Assembly (NCBI RefSeq): GCF_001192795.1
Contig: NZ_DF968181.1
Location: 25,601-89,600 of the forward strand
Direction of reading: 5' to 3'
DNA: 64,000 nt
Source: Flexilinea flocculi
GTDB lineage: Bacteria > Chloroflexota > Anaerolineae > Anaerolineales > Anaerolineaceae
In this document: one piece after another, positions 41,119-50,574 of the stretch
How the letters are laid out: every line of letters starts with the position of its first letter
Position numbering within the stretch: the first letter of the stretch is position 1
The notes under the pieces: model-generated
The model's database searches: none
What the model was told of the DNA's origin: nothing
The model's input: the letters and a program-made list of their open reading frames with translations, nothing else
Translations under genes and position numbers: made by a program

Positions 41119-41958
41119 ATGAACCTGCTTTTTGAACCATTCCAATATGATTTCCTGCTGCGCAGTTTCGCCGCTGCGATCATGGTGGGTATCGTGTGTT
41201 CCATTGTGGGCTGCTACATTGTGGTTCAGTCGATGGCATTTCTGGGGGATGCGCTCTCTCATGCCGTGCTTCCCGGCGTCGCAATTGCCTATCTGACAGG
41301 TGGATCCTTGACCTTCGGAGCTTTGGTCGCTGCGGTGGTTGTGGCGCTTGGAATCTCCTTCCTGAGCGATGAGGAAGAAATTAAAGAAGACACAGCGATC
41401 GGGATTTTTTTCACTGCTGCGCTGGCGCTGGGCGTGGCATTAATCAGTACGATTCAAACCTACGCCATTGACCTTACACATATCCTGTTTGGCAATGTTC
41501 TGGGTGTGACGGTTGAGGATTTACAGTTTATCGTCGGAGTCGGATTGCTGGTGCTGCTGGCTGTTTTCCTCTTTTACCGCTTTTTCCTGGTGGTTACGTT
41601 TGATCCGGTCATGGCAAAAACCCTGAAATGGAATGTTCGTTTGATTCGATCCATGCTGCTGGTTTTAATCGCCTGTACGATTACCATCTCGATCAACACC
41701 GTGGGAGCCAGTCTGGTCACGGCGATGTTGATCACGCCGGCTGCGACAGCGTTGATGCTGACCAAAAAACTCTGGCAGACCATGCTGACTGCCGCTGTTT
41801 TTGGCGCTCTGTCCGGATTTTTCGGATTGTATCTCAGCTACTTTGCCGATATCAGCTCGGGAGCTTCCATCGTTCTGGTCTCAACGCTGTTTTTCATCGT
41901 CGTCTATCTGAGGAAAAAGCTTCTCAATGGAAGATCAGGACTGGCAAAAAGAGGCTGA
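41119..41958 (+). CDS. Metal ABC transporter permease (ZnuB/TroC type)
   Basis: A 279-residue integral membrane protein of the ABC-3 family with eight or so helices: SMAFLGDALSHAVLPGVAIAYL near the N-terminus, IQTYAIDLTHILFGNVLGV, and VGASLVTAMLITPAATALML near the C-terminus, all family hallmarks. It pairs with the ATPase just upstream. No substrate-binding lipoprotein (TroA/ZnuA) and no Fur or DtxR regulator lies nearby, so the binding protein must be elsewhere or lost. Confidence 0.93.
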   Translation: MNLLFEPFQYDFLLRSFAAAIMVGIVCSIVGCYIVVQSMAFLGDALSHAVLPGVAIAYLTGGSLTFGALVAAVVVALGISFLSDEEEIKEDTAIGIFFTAALALGVALISTIQTYAIDLTHILFGNVLGVTVEDLQFIVGVGLLVLLAVFLFYRFFLVVTFDPVMAKTLKWNVRLIRSMLLVLIACTITISINTVGASLVTAMLITPAATALMLTKKLWQTMLTAAVFGALSGFFGLYLSYFADISSGASIVLVSTLFFIVVYLRKKLLNGRSGLAKRG

Positions 41959-41997
41959 CGGGAAAGTCATCGAGATATTTTATAGATATCAGATAAG

Positions 41998-42345
41998 ATG
42001 GTAAGAAAAGGGCATACCATGAACGAAATGATAACCACCAATAAAAATAAAGCTCTTGCAGCTATTCATAAAATTGGTAGAGCCGCCTATCAGGCGGCAG
42101 CAGCCCCCAGCATAGCGCAGGAAGCCCCCAACATACAACAAAAACGAAATAACACAATAACCGTTTTTCTGGATGAGACACAGCGCACGCCCTAGACCTG
42201 ATCGCGATTGAAGCCAAGCAAACAACGAAAGCAGGACTTCCAAACAGGCACGGGATTATTCAATAAGCTATCAAAAAGCTATTGCAGGATTATGAGAAAG
42301 GCTATCGCCCTTCCTTTACGTTTTCAGGCAAAATAAAGCCCTAAA
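41998..42345 (+). other. Possible decayed coding remnant
   Basis: A 65-codon frame ends TVFLDETQRTP-stop. In another phase HALDLIAIEAKQTTKAGLPNRHGIIQ continues to a TAA, then QDYEKGYRPSFTFSGKI. The composition looks coding-like, but no single frame spans it and no family was recognised. It is probably a broken gene, or chance. Nothing else is seen in 41959-42352. Confidence 0.25.
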
Positions 42346-42352
42346 GACCTAT

Positions 42353-42922
42353 TTATTCTTCCGATGCTTGCGACAAGTCAAGAACATACAATACAGGAGC
42401 TTTTCCGCTGAAATCAATTAATTTCGATAATTCAAGTTCTACAGGATTCGTTTTATCAGCCAATTTGAATGATTTGAATACTTCAATCGTTGAACCAGGG
42501 CGAATTTTTGTGATTAAGTTTGAATTACCTGCACTAAAATATGCCGGTTCCATCTCGATACCGTTCTGAAAAACATCCGCTTTTATTGAAAAGCCGAAAC
42601 TATCTGTTTCGCTGGAATTATTAGTGTAGTCAAAATAGACATTCAGTATATCTTCGCCATTGCTATCTTTTGCGAGTGTGAATTTTTTCAAGACAACGGT
42701 ATATTCTCCAATTTGTGTGTCTGGAGATCCAGAAATCTGTTCTTCAGCTTTTGGAGATGCCGTTTCGTCTTCAGTGTTTATTTGTGCTTCAAGGTTAGTA
42801 ATTCGCGTTTCGAGCTGCTGGACGTATGGAATGAGGTCTTCCCACGTTGTGAAATCTTGGGCATAGACAATAGACGGGGTCAGTAACAATACTGCAAGTA
42901 AGACATAAATTGCTTTTTTCAT
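42353..42922 (-). CDS. Secreted DUF5067-like protein
   Basis: A 189-residue protein. A signal peptide MKKAIYVLLAVLLLTPSIVYAQ is followed by a short coiled-coil segment (YVQQLETRITNLEAQIN), an acidic linker, and an immunoglobulin-like domain GEYTVVLKKFTLAKDSNG...NVYFDYTNNSSETDSF...GSTIEVFKSFKL, which resembles the DUF5067/DUF4352 group. Such proteins are extracellular and uncharacterised. There is no lipobox Cys after the signal peptide. It is a lone gene between the metal transporter and glycerol kinase. Confidence 0.72.
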   Translation of the reverse strand: MKKAIYVLLAVLLLTPSIVYAQDFTTWEDLIPYVQQLETRITNLEAQINTEDETASPKAEEQISGSPDTQIGEYTVVLKKFTLAKDSNGEDILNVYFDYTNNSSETDSFGFSIKADVFQNGIEMEPAYFSAGNSNLITKIRPGSTIEVFKSFKLADKTNPVELELSKLIDFSGKAPVLYVLDLSQASEE

Positions 42923-43108
42923 TAAATTTCCTTTGTGCTAAATTATTCGTAATGGATTGCAAAACCACTGCGTCATTATACACGATAAACATTTTATTCG
43001 GATCATGATGATTGTCATATAATGTGCATTAATTAAGAATTGGGATAATTCAACGATAAAGCTGGTATATTCATAGCTGGATATATAACCAGATTATGAG
43101 CTAAATAG

Positions 43109-43137
43109 CAAAAAAACGTAACCAGATACAGGGTTAT
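43109..43137 (-). terminator. Weak terminator after glycerol kinase
   Basis: On the minus strand ATAACC and GGTTAC form a short stem around CTGTATCT, followed by GTTTTTTTG. The stem is only five to six pairs. Confidence 0.45.
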
Positions 43138-43175
43138 TTTTGTGATTATAAATAATACCGGTTTTTCCCAATCCC

Positions 43176-44672
43176 TTACACCCAGTCAAAGGATTTGGAC
43201 ACGGCTTTTTTCCAACGGGCGCAAAGCCGGATTCGCTGATCCGCATCCATCTGCGGGATCCAGGTCTTATCAATTGCCCAATTGTCGCGCAGCTCTGAAA
43301 GGCTTTTCCAGTATCCGATGGCAAGGCCGGCGGCATATGCAGCGCCCAGTGCAGTCGTCTCAGCGACCTGCGGACGCACAATCGGCACTCCTAAAATGTC
43401 CGACTGAAATTGCATCAGCAGCTCGTTGACGACCATTCCGCCGTCCACTTTCATCATGCGGATGTTCACTCCGGAATCCTTTTCCATGGCTTCAAGAACT
43501 TCCTGCGTCTGAAAGGCGGTGGCTTCCAGCACAGCGCGGGCGATATGTCCGCGATTGGCAAACCTTGTCAACCCGACGATGATGCCCCGGGCATCGCTGC
43601 ACCAATAGGGTGCGAAGAGACCGGAAAATGCCGGCACAACATACACATCCCCGTTATCAGGAACTTCCCGCGCCAATGATTCGATCTCCGAGGAAGAAGT
43701 GATCAACTTCAGATTATCCCGCAGCCATTGTACCAGCGCTCCGGTGACAGCGATGGATCCCTCCAGACAATAGACCGGCGGCAGGCTGCCGATTTGATAG
43801 CCGACGGTGGTGATGAGCCCGTTTTTACTCTGAACCGGTACAGAACCGGTGTTCAGCAGCATAAAACAACCAGTACCATAAGTGTTTTTCACCTCTCCGG
43901 CTGTAAAGCAGGTCTGCCCGAAAAGCGCTGCCTGTTGATCTCCCAGAATGCCGGTGATCGGGATTTCGGCCTGGTCGATCCGGCAGTGACCGAATTCCGC
44001 GGAGGATGGCAGGATACGCGGAAGTATGGCTGATGGAATATCCAGCTCATCCAGAATTTCCTGATCCCAGGATAGCGTTTTCAGATTCATCAGCATCGTT
44101 CGCGATGCATTCGTCACATCGGTGCAATGAATACCATGGTCCGGACCTCCGGTGAGGTTCCAGATCAGCCAGGAATCGACTGTTCCAAAAAGCAGATTTC
44201 CTTTTACGGCTTCTTCATACAATCCTTCGATATGATCAAAAAGCCAGCGCAGTTTGATACCCGAAAAATAGACGGAAATGGGAAGACCGGTCTTTGCCCG
44301 AAAACGATCCTGACCTCCATGCCGGCGGGCTAAAAGTTCACATAACTCCGCTGTGCGTGTGTCCTGCCAGACGATTGCATTTTGATAGGGCAGTCCGGTA
44401 TAGCGGTTCCACACAATGGTGGTTTCACGCTGGTTGGTGATGCCGATGGATGCAACATCCTTTGCGGTCAGATCAGCCTTTTGTAAAGCATTTCGCAGTA
44501 CGGAATACGTATTTTCAATAATTTCTATCGGATTATGTTCCACCCAGCCGGGTTTGGGGAAAATTTGCGCATGTTCGATCTGGTCTGAGGCGACGATCTT
44601 TCCATCGTGTCCGAACAGGATGCAGCGCGTACTGGTCGTACCCTGATCCATTGCAGCGATATATTGCGTCAT
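43176..44672 (-). CDS. glpK: Glycerol kinase
   Basis: A 498-residue FGGY-family kinase that makes sn-glycerol-3-phosphate from glycerol and ATP. It starts [20 protein letters not shown], with [44 protein letters not shown], the FGGY-type GTGCFML and [16 protein letters not shown]. Length is exactly that of GlpK. The ATG at 44672 follows GGAG at good distance; the longer frame to 44813 runs into a repeat. No glpF or glpD is nearby. Confidence 0.95.
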   Translation of the reverse strand: MTQYIAAMDQGTTSTRCILFGHDGKIVASDQIEHAQIFPKPGWVEHNPIEIIENTYSVLRNALQKADLTAKDVASIGITNQRETTIVWNRYTGLPYQNAIVWQDTRTAELCELLARRHGGQDRFRAKTGLPISVYFSGIKLRWLFDHIEGLYEEAVKGNLLFGTVDSWLIWNLTGGPDHGIHCTDVTNASRTMLMNLKTLSWDQEILDELDIPSAILPRILPSSAEFGHCRIDQAEIPITGILGDQQAALFGQTCFTAGEVKNTYGTGCFMLLNTGSVPVQSKNGLITTVGYQIGSLPPVYCLEGSIAVTGALVQWLRDNLKLITSSSEIESLAREVPDNGDVYVVPAFSGLFAPYWCSDARGIIVGLTRFANRGHIARAVLEATAFQTQEVLEAMEKDSGVNIRMMKVDGGMVVNELLMQFQSDILGVPIVRPQVAETTALGAAYAAGLAIGYWKSLSELRDNWAIDKTWIPQMDADQRIRLCARWKKAVSKSFDWV

Positions 44673-44770
44673 AGGTGTCTCCGGAATTTTTGGATTGATG
44701 CTTGAAATTATATGCTGAAAATAGTGTAAATGCAGTAATTCGCAGCGATTCGAAATTCGAAGAGTTTCTC

Positions 44771-45036
44771 CATATTTCGAACAGCAGGTGAAAGAAATTA
44801 CACATCCGATCATGAAAATAGAATTCTATTTTTATAGGAATTGCTATAAGGAACCTGTCATTGCGAGCCCCGAAGGGGCGTGGCAATCTCCTCGCCACAT
44901 GTAGGGCAGAGCACCATCCGGAAAGAGATTGCTTCTCTATGATCGCAATGACAGGTCAATCAATATTTCGAACAGCAGATGAAAGAAATTGCACATCCGA
45001 TCATGAAAATAGAATTCTATTTTCATAGGAATTGCT
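44771..45036. repeat. Composite C-B-C repeat array
   Basis: Family C (44771-44846), then a full family B element (44854-44955, CCTGTCATTGCGAGCCCC to ATCGCAATGACAGG), then a second direct copy of family C (44963-45036). Each C copy carries ACATCCGATCATG; the second has the perfect palindrome GAAAATAGAATTCTATTTTC. The array fills the space between glpK and the aldo/keto reductase. Confidence 0.9.
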
Positions 45037-45108
45037 GATCAAACACACGTATAATGGAAAAGGAATGCTTTTCGGAAAGCAATTACCTTGCAACAATCAG
45101 GAGAATCG

Positions 45109-46029
45109 ATGTTTCCGGATTTTAAAATCGGTGTAGGAACCTGGGCATGGGGAGATCATCTCGTCTGGAATTATGGTTCCGATTATGACGAAACTTCACT
45201 CTTCGATGCTTTTTCGCAATCCATGCGAGACGGCGTTCTGTTTTTTAGCACCAGCGAAACTTTTTCCGATGGCAGGGCGGAACAGATGCTGGGAAATTTC
45301 ATTGGAAAAAGTGCGGCACAGACATTTATTTCTACGAAATTTGCACCATTTTTCTGGCGTATACGGCGGAAGGATTTCATCAAAGCGCTGAAAGATTCTT
45401 TAGCACGGCTGCACGTTCCGGCAATCGATCTGTATCAGGTTTTACCTCCTGCCGGACTGATGCAACTTCCGCTCCTTGCGGAATGTATGTCTGATGCTTT
45501 TGAGTCTGGATTGATCCGCTATGCCGGTGTTTCTAATTTTTCTGCGGTACAACTTGAAAAGTTTTACGGATATCTGAATCGTTTTGGCATCCCGCTATCC
45601 TGCCTGGAAACAGAATATAACCTTCTTCAACGTGACATTGAAACCAATGGCGTGCTGGAGATGTGTAACCAGCTTTCGATCCGAGTCATTGCACAGAGTC
45701 CGCTGGCAATGGGCGCTCTGACGGGTAAATACGTTTCTCAAAAGGATCTGACCGGGATTCGCAGAAAGTTTATGGATAAGTATTTTAGTCAGAATTTGCA
45801 GGCGTTAATCCGTCTGATGAACCACATCGGATCAGAACATGCCGGGATGAACAGCGCACAAGTTTCATTAAACTGGTTAATCCAAAAGCATGTAATCCCG
45901 ATTCCGGGAGCAAAAAACGCGGATCAGGTGATGCAGAACAATCAGGCTGTCGGCTGGTCGCTGACCGAGGACCAGGTAACTCAATTGGATGATCTGTCGG
46001 CGGTCATTCTAAAACTGCGCAGCGGTTGA
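45109..46029 (+). CDS. Aldo/keto reductase family protein with a degenerate catalytic tetrad
   Basis: A 306-residue TIM-barrel protein of the AKR superfamily: FKIGVGTWAWGD, GRAEQMLGNFIG, STKFAP, IDLYQVLPP, YAGVSNFSAVQLEKF, NLLQRDIE, AQSPLAMGALTGKY and IPIPGAKNADQVMQN (NADPH binding). Of the usual Asp-Tyr-Lys-His tetrad only Lys77 is clear. The expected FFDTAxxYG segment reads FFSTSETFS (Asp to Ser47, Tyr to Phe52) and the His of LYQxH is Leu112. It may be catalytically altered or act as a binding protein. AGGAG precedes ATG 45109, rejecting the start at 45088. Confidence 0.85.
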   Translation: MFPDFKIGVGTWAWGDHLVWNYGSDYDETSLFDAFSQSMRDGVLFFSTSETFSDGRAEQMLGNFIGKSAAQTFISTKFAPFFWRIRRKDFIKALKDSLARLHVPAIDLYQVLPPAGLMQLPLLAECMSDAFESGLIRYAGVSNFSAVQLEKFYGYLNRFGIPLSCLETEYNLLQRDIETNGVLEMCNQLSIRVIAQSPLAMGALTGKYVSQKDLTGIRRKFMDKYFSQNLQALIRLMNHIGSEHAGMNSAQVSLNWLIQKHVIPIPGAKNADQVMQNNQAVGWSLTEDQVTQLDDLSAVILKLRSG

Positions 46030-46072
46030 TTTTTCTAAACGAGTCTTATTTAATGGGGAAGATGGAAGGGTT

Positions 46073-46855
46073 TTATTCACCGAATTCTGATGTGATTTCG
46101 GCATCCTGCGAGAGCGGTTCTGCAGCGGTGATTTCGATATCTGCAAAAATTCCGGATTGTTCTATTTGAATGACGTTCCTTTTCATCAATTCCAGCATCG
46201 CCAGAAAGGTGACAACGGCTTCTACCCTTGATCCGCTTCTCAGGAGAGAGGAAAGATTTAGTTTTTCACCGATTTTTATCCTTTGAATCAGAAATCTGAT
46301 GCGTTGTCCGATTGTGATCCGCGGTACTCCCATCACCGTGCTCAGTTCCGGTAAATCTTGCCTTTTGCTGAATAAATAGCCGGCAATTTCTGCCAGTCTT
46401 GACAATTTCAGGTCACTCAAATCCAGCGGCGGTTCAATGCCGACATCCGGAGCGTGCAGGCGTTCCCAGGAACGCAAGTCCTGATCTTCCCGTGCTGCCA
46501 GCCAGGCTGCCAGTTGTTTGAATTTGCGATACAGAATTAACTGCTGCGCCAGGGATTCACCGCTGTCTTCATCCAGATTTTGCAGTTGCACTGCAGCATT
46601 AGGCAGCAGTGCTGCGGATTTGATTTGGATCAGACGGGCTGCAATGACAATGAACGCGGAAACTTCTGCCGGATTATCATCTTCCATGCGTTCAATATAA
46701 GCCAAGAATTGATCTGTAACCTGGGCGAGGGAGAGAACGGTGATATCCAGTTCAGCCTTTTCAATCAGATCGAGCAAAACATCCAACGGACCCTGGTACA
46801 GATCGGTCTCAATTTGATATTGATCGGAATGGAAAGCGCTGATATTTGCAGGCAT
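46073..46855 (-). CDS. scpA: Segregation and condensation protein A
   Basis: A 260-residue kleisin that bridges the SMC head domains in chromosome condensation. The N-terminal YQGPLDVLLDLIEKAELDI and VTDQFLAYIE, FIVIAARLIQIKSAALLP, and the C-terminal winged-helix region VEAVVTFLAMLELMKRNVIQIEQSG are diagnostic. Full length. ScpB and SMC are not in the window. Leftward; no strong ribosome binding site is seen. Confidence 0.93.
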   Translation of the reverse strand: MPANISAFHSDQYQIETDLYQGPLDVLLDLIEKAELDITVLSLAQVTDQFLAYIERMEDDNPAEVSAFIVIAARLIQIKSAALLPNAAVQLQNLDEDSGESLAQQLILYRKFKQLAAWLAAREDQDLRSWERLHAPDVGIEPPLDLSDLKLSRLAEIAGYLFSKRQDLPELSTVMGVPRITIGQRIRFLIQRIKIGEKLNLSSLLRSGSRVEAVVTFLAMLELMKRNVIQIEQSGIFADIEITAAEPLSQDAEITSEFGE

Positions 46856-46889
46856 GATCTTCTGATTTTAACACACCTGTCCGGCATCC

Positions 46890-46994
46890 CGGGATGGATT
46901 CTTTGTTGTTCTTTTGTTTTGCGCAAAGCGCAAAACAAAAGAACAACATAATTTCTCGAGTAATTCGAAAGAAAAGTCAATATTTTAAATTACT
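46890..46994. repeat. Family A hairpin element, left end missing
   Basis: A perfect 21-bp stem (46904-46924 with 46928-46948) has an AAA loop; the arms read TGTTGTTCTTTTG and CAAAAGAACAACA. The right side TAATTCGAAAG...TTTTAAATTACTG is kept. Confidence 0.85.
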
Positions 46995-47032
46995 GTGGTT
47001 AACCGAGATTAGCACACTTCATGATAAGTAGC

Positions 47033-49231
47033 CTATGATTGGTCCAGCATGATCGAACAATAATCCTCTTGAAATTCCGGACGAATCTTCTCTTCAAAAA
47101 GCTGTTTTATATGATCATCCATGGAAAAGTAAAAAATCTGCCACCCGTGTTTGGCAAGGTTTGCAAGCAGATCCACCAGCCGTTCGCGTCGTTCCCAATC
47201 GGAATATTGAAATGCATCATCCAGGATCAGAAACTGCGGTTCACCGGAAAGGAGTCTGGCAGCAAAGCCGATGCGTAATCCGAATAAAACCTGTTCTTTG
47301 GCGCCTGTGCTTAATTCTTTCAGTTTGTATTTCCCATACGGATCAGAGAGGATTAGCTCTCCGTTTTCCTGTTCGATTTGATTGTATCGCCCTGTCGCTG
47401 CCAACAGTGTTTCGCTGACCAGAGGCGAATGCAGATTCTTTTCGATTTTTTCTCCCTCGATCTGTTTCAATTCATCCAATACTTTATTTACTTGCATTTG
47501 AGCGATAATTGCAGCAGTTACTTCCTTATATTGACTGACAATTTCCGCTCTTTTTTTTGTGAGTTTTTCTATCAATTCTTCCCATACCATATTGATATCC
47601 GATTTTGTAATCGCACAAACCGCTTGCTTCAATTGCTGCATCTGTTGATCAATCACATTCAATTCATGTTGCTGTTTTTTCAGAAGAATGGTCAGTTCAT
47701 GCTTCCTGGCTTTGTCGTATATCGGCAGTACTGCATTCAATTCCGAATCCGCGTGATCCAACTCTTCGGCTTTATCCCAAATAGGAGTGCCGAATGTCTC
47801 ATCTGAACCGGAATCCTGGAAATAGAGATCGGAATCCTCATCAAAATCCAATTTGGATAATTCATCCTCTTTTTGGTGCAGACAGGTTTCGAGAGCTTTC
47901 CGTTTCTTCTGCAAAGTGTCAATGGTTGACTGCCAATCCTTCGGATCAATCTGCTGACTGGTGTATTTCTTGAGGAGATGGAGAATATCCTGTCGGGTGT
48001 CCTCTGATTCTCTGGCAGATGACCGGATGTCGTTTCGAATTTGTTGAATGGAATAATAAATCGGCTGCAATGCTTGCTGTTTGCTCAACAAAACGGACAA
48101 TCCGATTGCTCCATTTGCAGAAAACCGCTCGCGAAAAATCTGTTCGATTTTTTCGATTTCCATTTTATGGATTTCGTTGGATTGCTGTTTGCGGTAGCTT
48201 TGGATGTAGAAAAAACCGAACAGCAACGTCAGAAGAATGGTTGCAATTCCAAAATAAGGTTGCTGGATCAGAATGAGCGATATGGATAGAAATGCTGCCA
48301 GGACTGTGGCAATCAGCCAGGCATTTCCGGTCTGATCGTCAGTCCGTTTTTCTAAAAGGATTTGTTTCTGATATTCCTCCACTGCTGCAGCCAGCCAGGG
48401 ATAATCGCGGCTGACTTGCAGATTTTCTGACAATTCCTGTTCCTTTTTCAGCAGGATGGATTGATTCAGCGCATATTTTGCGATCAGTCTTTTTGCATCA
48501 TCCAACGGTTCTTTGGGAATTTTTTCCAATTGCGCTTCAATTTCTTCAATTTCACGAGATAAGGTTAAAGCCAGACGCTTTTTTGCCTGCTCTTGATATC
48601 GAAGTTCTTTTTTTATCCTTTCAATCTCTTGCGAAAGCTCCCATCTTTTCCCGCCGGAAATTTTTAATTGAATTTCTTGCATTAATGCATCGATCTGCTG
48701 AATGCTTTCAAATAAATCAGCATAGTTCTTGACGGAGCCTCGCTGTGCTCCAATGATTTTTCCATGTTCATACGCGGCTGAACTGTCTGTGGATCGGATT
48801 TTTGCGGAAATTTTTCCGAGCAATCTTTCCCCGGACAAAAAGTTTTTTAAAATTTGATCGTCCAATCCTGCCGGATCGTTCGGTGTCAGGTCCAGATCGC
48901 CGCCTTTTACTACCAGCAATTTGCTGAAATCGCCTGGTAGTCCTGGAGTTGTCTCTGTCCAAAAATTCTCCATCTTTGTTTTCGATGCAGGTGAAAATGA
49001 TATTTCCTCATCGCGCAATCCGGTTACAATCAACTGGCCTGAAGCTGTGATAGGCCTAGGGTTCAATAACGCCATATTTTTGAAAAGCGATCGATAAATA
49101 AATTCAACCAGATACGTTTTTCCCTGTTCGTTATGGCCATAGATCAAATTGACTAACCGGAATTGATGGCTGAATTCATGGATGGGCCCTAAATTTTTCA
49201 CGTTAAGCTTTTGGATGCGAATTGCCATCAT
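47033..49231 (-). CDS. SbcC/YhaN-like ATPase with a membrane hairpin in the coiled coil
   Basis: A 732-residue SMC/Rad50-type ATPase. Walker A is YGHNEQGKT near residue 36, and the C-terminal signature ELSTGAKEQVLFGLR is followed by Walker B QFLILDDAF and a FSMDDH switch. Two coiled-coil arms surround two adjacent hydrophobic helices at about residues 304-345 (WLIATVLAAFLSISLIL, YFGIATILLTLLFGFFYI). No CxxC zinc hook exists anywhere in the protein. This matches the YhaN type more than SbcC, and suggests the arms are tethered to the membrane. It starts at or just after the stop of the nuclease gene (AAGGAGTAGATGATG); the second ATG at 49228 has better spacing. Confidence 0.86.
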   Translation of the reverse strand: MMAIRIQKLNVKNLGPIHEFSHQFRLVNLIYGHNEQGKTYLVEFIYRSLFKNMALLNPRPITASGQLIVTGLRDEEISFSPASKTKMENFWTETTPGLPGDFSKLLVVKGGDLDLTPNDPAGLDDQILKNFLSGERLLGKISAKIRSTDSSAAYEHGKIIGAQRGSVKNYADLFESIQQIDALMQEIQLKISGGKRWELSQEIERIKKELRYQEQAKKRLALTLSREIEEIEAQLEKIPKEPLDDAKRLIAKYALNQSILLKKEQELSENLQVSRDYPWLAAAVEEYQKQILLEKRTDDQTGNAWLIATVLAAFLSISLILIQQPYFGIATILLTLLFGFFYIQSYRKQQSNEIHKMEIEKIEQIFRERFSANGAIGLSVLLSKQQALQPIYYSIQQIRNDIRSSARESEDTRQDILHLLKKYTSQQIDPKDWQSTIDTLQKKRKALETCLHQKEDELSKLDFDEDSDLYFQDSGSDETFGTPIWDKAEELDHADSELNAVLPIYDKARKHELTILLKKQQHELNVIDQQMQQLKQAVCAITKSDINMVWEELIEKLTKKRAEIVSQYKEVTAAIIAQMQVNKVLDELKQIEGEKIEKNLHSPLVSETLLAATGRYNQIEQENGELILSDPYGKYKLKELSTGAKEQVLFGLRIGFAARLLSGEPQFLILDDAFQYSDWERRERLVDLLANLAKHGWQIFYFSMDDHIKQLFEEKIRPEFQEDYCSIMLDQS

Positions 49232-50278
49232 CTACTCCTTGAAAATGAGCTGAAACGCTTCCATCAGAATTTGATCCCGATCTGGTTCATCCGGTGAGCA
49301 ATTCAGCTCCAAAGCGTCAATTCGTTCTTTAACCGACTGGGCAATTTTGATGCGGTTTTCGTCGATCGTTACGGAAACTTTTTCAATGTTCGGCGATTCA
49401 TTTTTATAAAATAGAAATGTTTCAAATTCCTCCAGCAGTACCGCTAACAGTTCGCTTTTGTTTCGCGTGTAACCGCTTGCCTGGACTCGAATCCTTGTTT
49501 TTTGACGATCTTTTTCACGGATATTCCATTTCCTTTTTATCTCACTGGCCATCTGCCTGACAGAGTCCGCTTCATCATCAACCGGCATCACAAATATACT
49601 GCATTGCTGATAGAGAAAATCCGTGTCAATTTCCCGGCTTTCGACGGTATTCGTTTGCGGATCATAGATTAAAAAGCGTCTTAAACCTGTCTCAGTGATA
49701 TCCAGTCCGCAGGGAGAACCTGGATAGAAAACCGGCCCGTCTGAAGGAGCATGAATGTGCCCTAAAAATACTCTCGCCGGCTGGTATCGTTCAAGATCAG
49801 ATCTTGTCAGCGGCATATACGTTCCGCTTTCAATTGCATTGAAACTCCGCCTTCCGTCAAGCCAGTCTCCATGGCTGAGTAAAATCCAATTTTTAGGGAG
49901 CAATTGATCTTTTCTTTCCGCAATCAACTCTCCCATCGTTTTTCCATGTCTGTAAGGCAGGATTAAGAACTGGTAATCTTCCGTGATGATTGCAGGTTCA
50001 TCAAAAACCCGGATATTTTGTCCTGCCAAACTTCTGGATGAGAGTGTTGAATCATGGTTGCCGGGTATGATCTGAAAGGTCATGTCCGGATATTTCTTAG
50101 CCAGATTTTCAAAGTCCGAATAGCGGTCAATATTTGCATGAAAAAGATCTCCGATGATCCATAGCTTGTGGATGTTTTCATTCAGGGACTGGAGGATAAT
50201 ATCCTCCAATGCATGGTATCTTTCCGGAGTTTCTTCATAGGAAGATAGATGAACATCAGCCGTAATGGATATTTTCAA
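49232..50278 (-). CDS. SbcD/Mre11-like metallophosphoesterase
   Basis: A 348-residue calcineurin-like phosphoesterase, the nuclease partner of the SMC-like ATPase encoded immediately downstream. Metal ligands are visible as TADVHLS, GDLFHANID, PGNHDS, LSHGDW and LGHIHAP. The C-terminal 120 or so residues are a capping and partner-binding region. The stop codon is part of the ribosome binding site of the next gene, so the pair is coupled. The role, by analogy with SbcCD or YhaO/YhaN, is processing of DNA ends or hairpins. Confidence 0.87.
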   Translation of the reverse strand: MKISITADVHLSSYEETPERYHALEDIILQSLNENIHKLWIIGDLFHANIDRYSDFENLAKKYPDMTFQIIPGNHDSTLSSRSLAGQNIRVFDEPAIITEDYQFLILPYRHGKTMGELIAERKDQLLPKNWILLSHGDWLDGRRSFNAIESGTYMPLTRSDLERYQPARVFLGHIHAPSDGPVFYPGSPCGLDITETGLRRFLIYDPQTNTVESREIDTDFLYQQCSIFVMPVDDEADSVRQMASEIKRKWNIREKDRQKTRIRVQASGYTRNKSELLAVLLEEFETFLFYKNESPNIEKVSVTIDENRIKIAQSVKERIDALELNCSPDEPDRDQILMEAFQLIFKE

Positions 50279-50304
50279 AACAAGGTTCTCTTTCTGTCAG
50301 ATTT

Positions 50305-50429
50305 CAGTAATTCGAAATATTAACTTGTAATTTGAATCAATCGGGAAAAACTTGATGTTGTGATGGTTTTTACGCTTCGAGCAAAACCATCACAACATGA
50401 AAGCATCCTTCCCATATTTTAAATTGCTG
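50305..50429. repeat. Family A hairpin element
   Basis: The ends are CAGTAATTCGAAATATTAAC and CCATATTTTAAATTGCTG. A 16-bp stem (50355-50370 with 50383-50398) reads ATGTTGTGATGGTTTT and its complement. Confidence 0.87.
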
Positions 50430-50574
50430 GCCTGTTTTTGTATTGTGCCTCAATAAATTTTAGCCAGAAACGCGAATAAAGACAATCAAAACCAGCAATT
50501 TGAAATATGGGAATACGGAGCAACAATTCATAATTGTCTAAGAATATTAATGACTTTTGCATTAATGAATGATG

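Noticed and set aside
44533..44898. A 121-codon frame overlapping the glycerol kinase start and the repeats
   Set aside because: It is read from repeat sequence and the out-of-frame kinase gene, with no ribosome binding site.
47033..49231. Canonical SbcC assignment
   Set aside because: The protein is shorter than typical SbcC, has no CxxC zinc hook and has two central membrane helices, so it is called SbcC/YhaN-like only.
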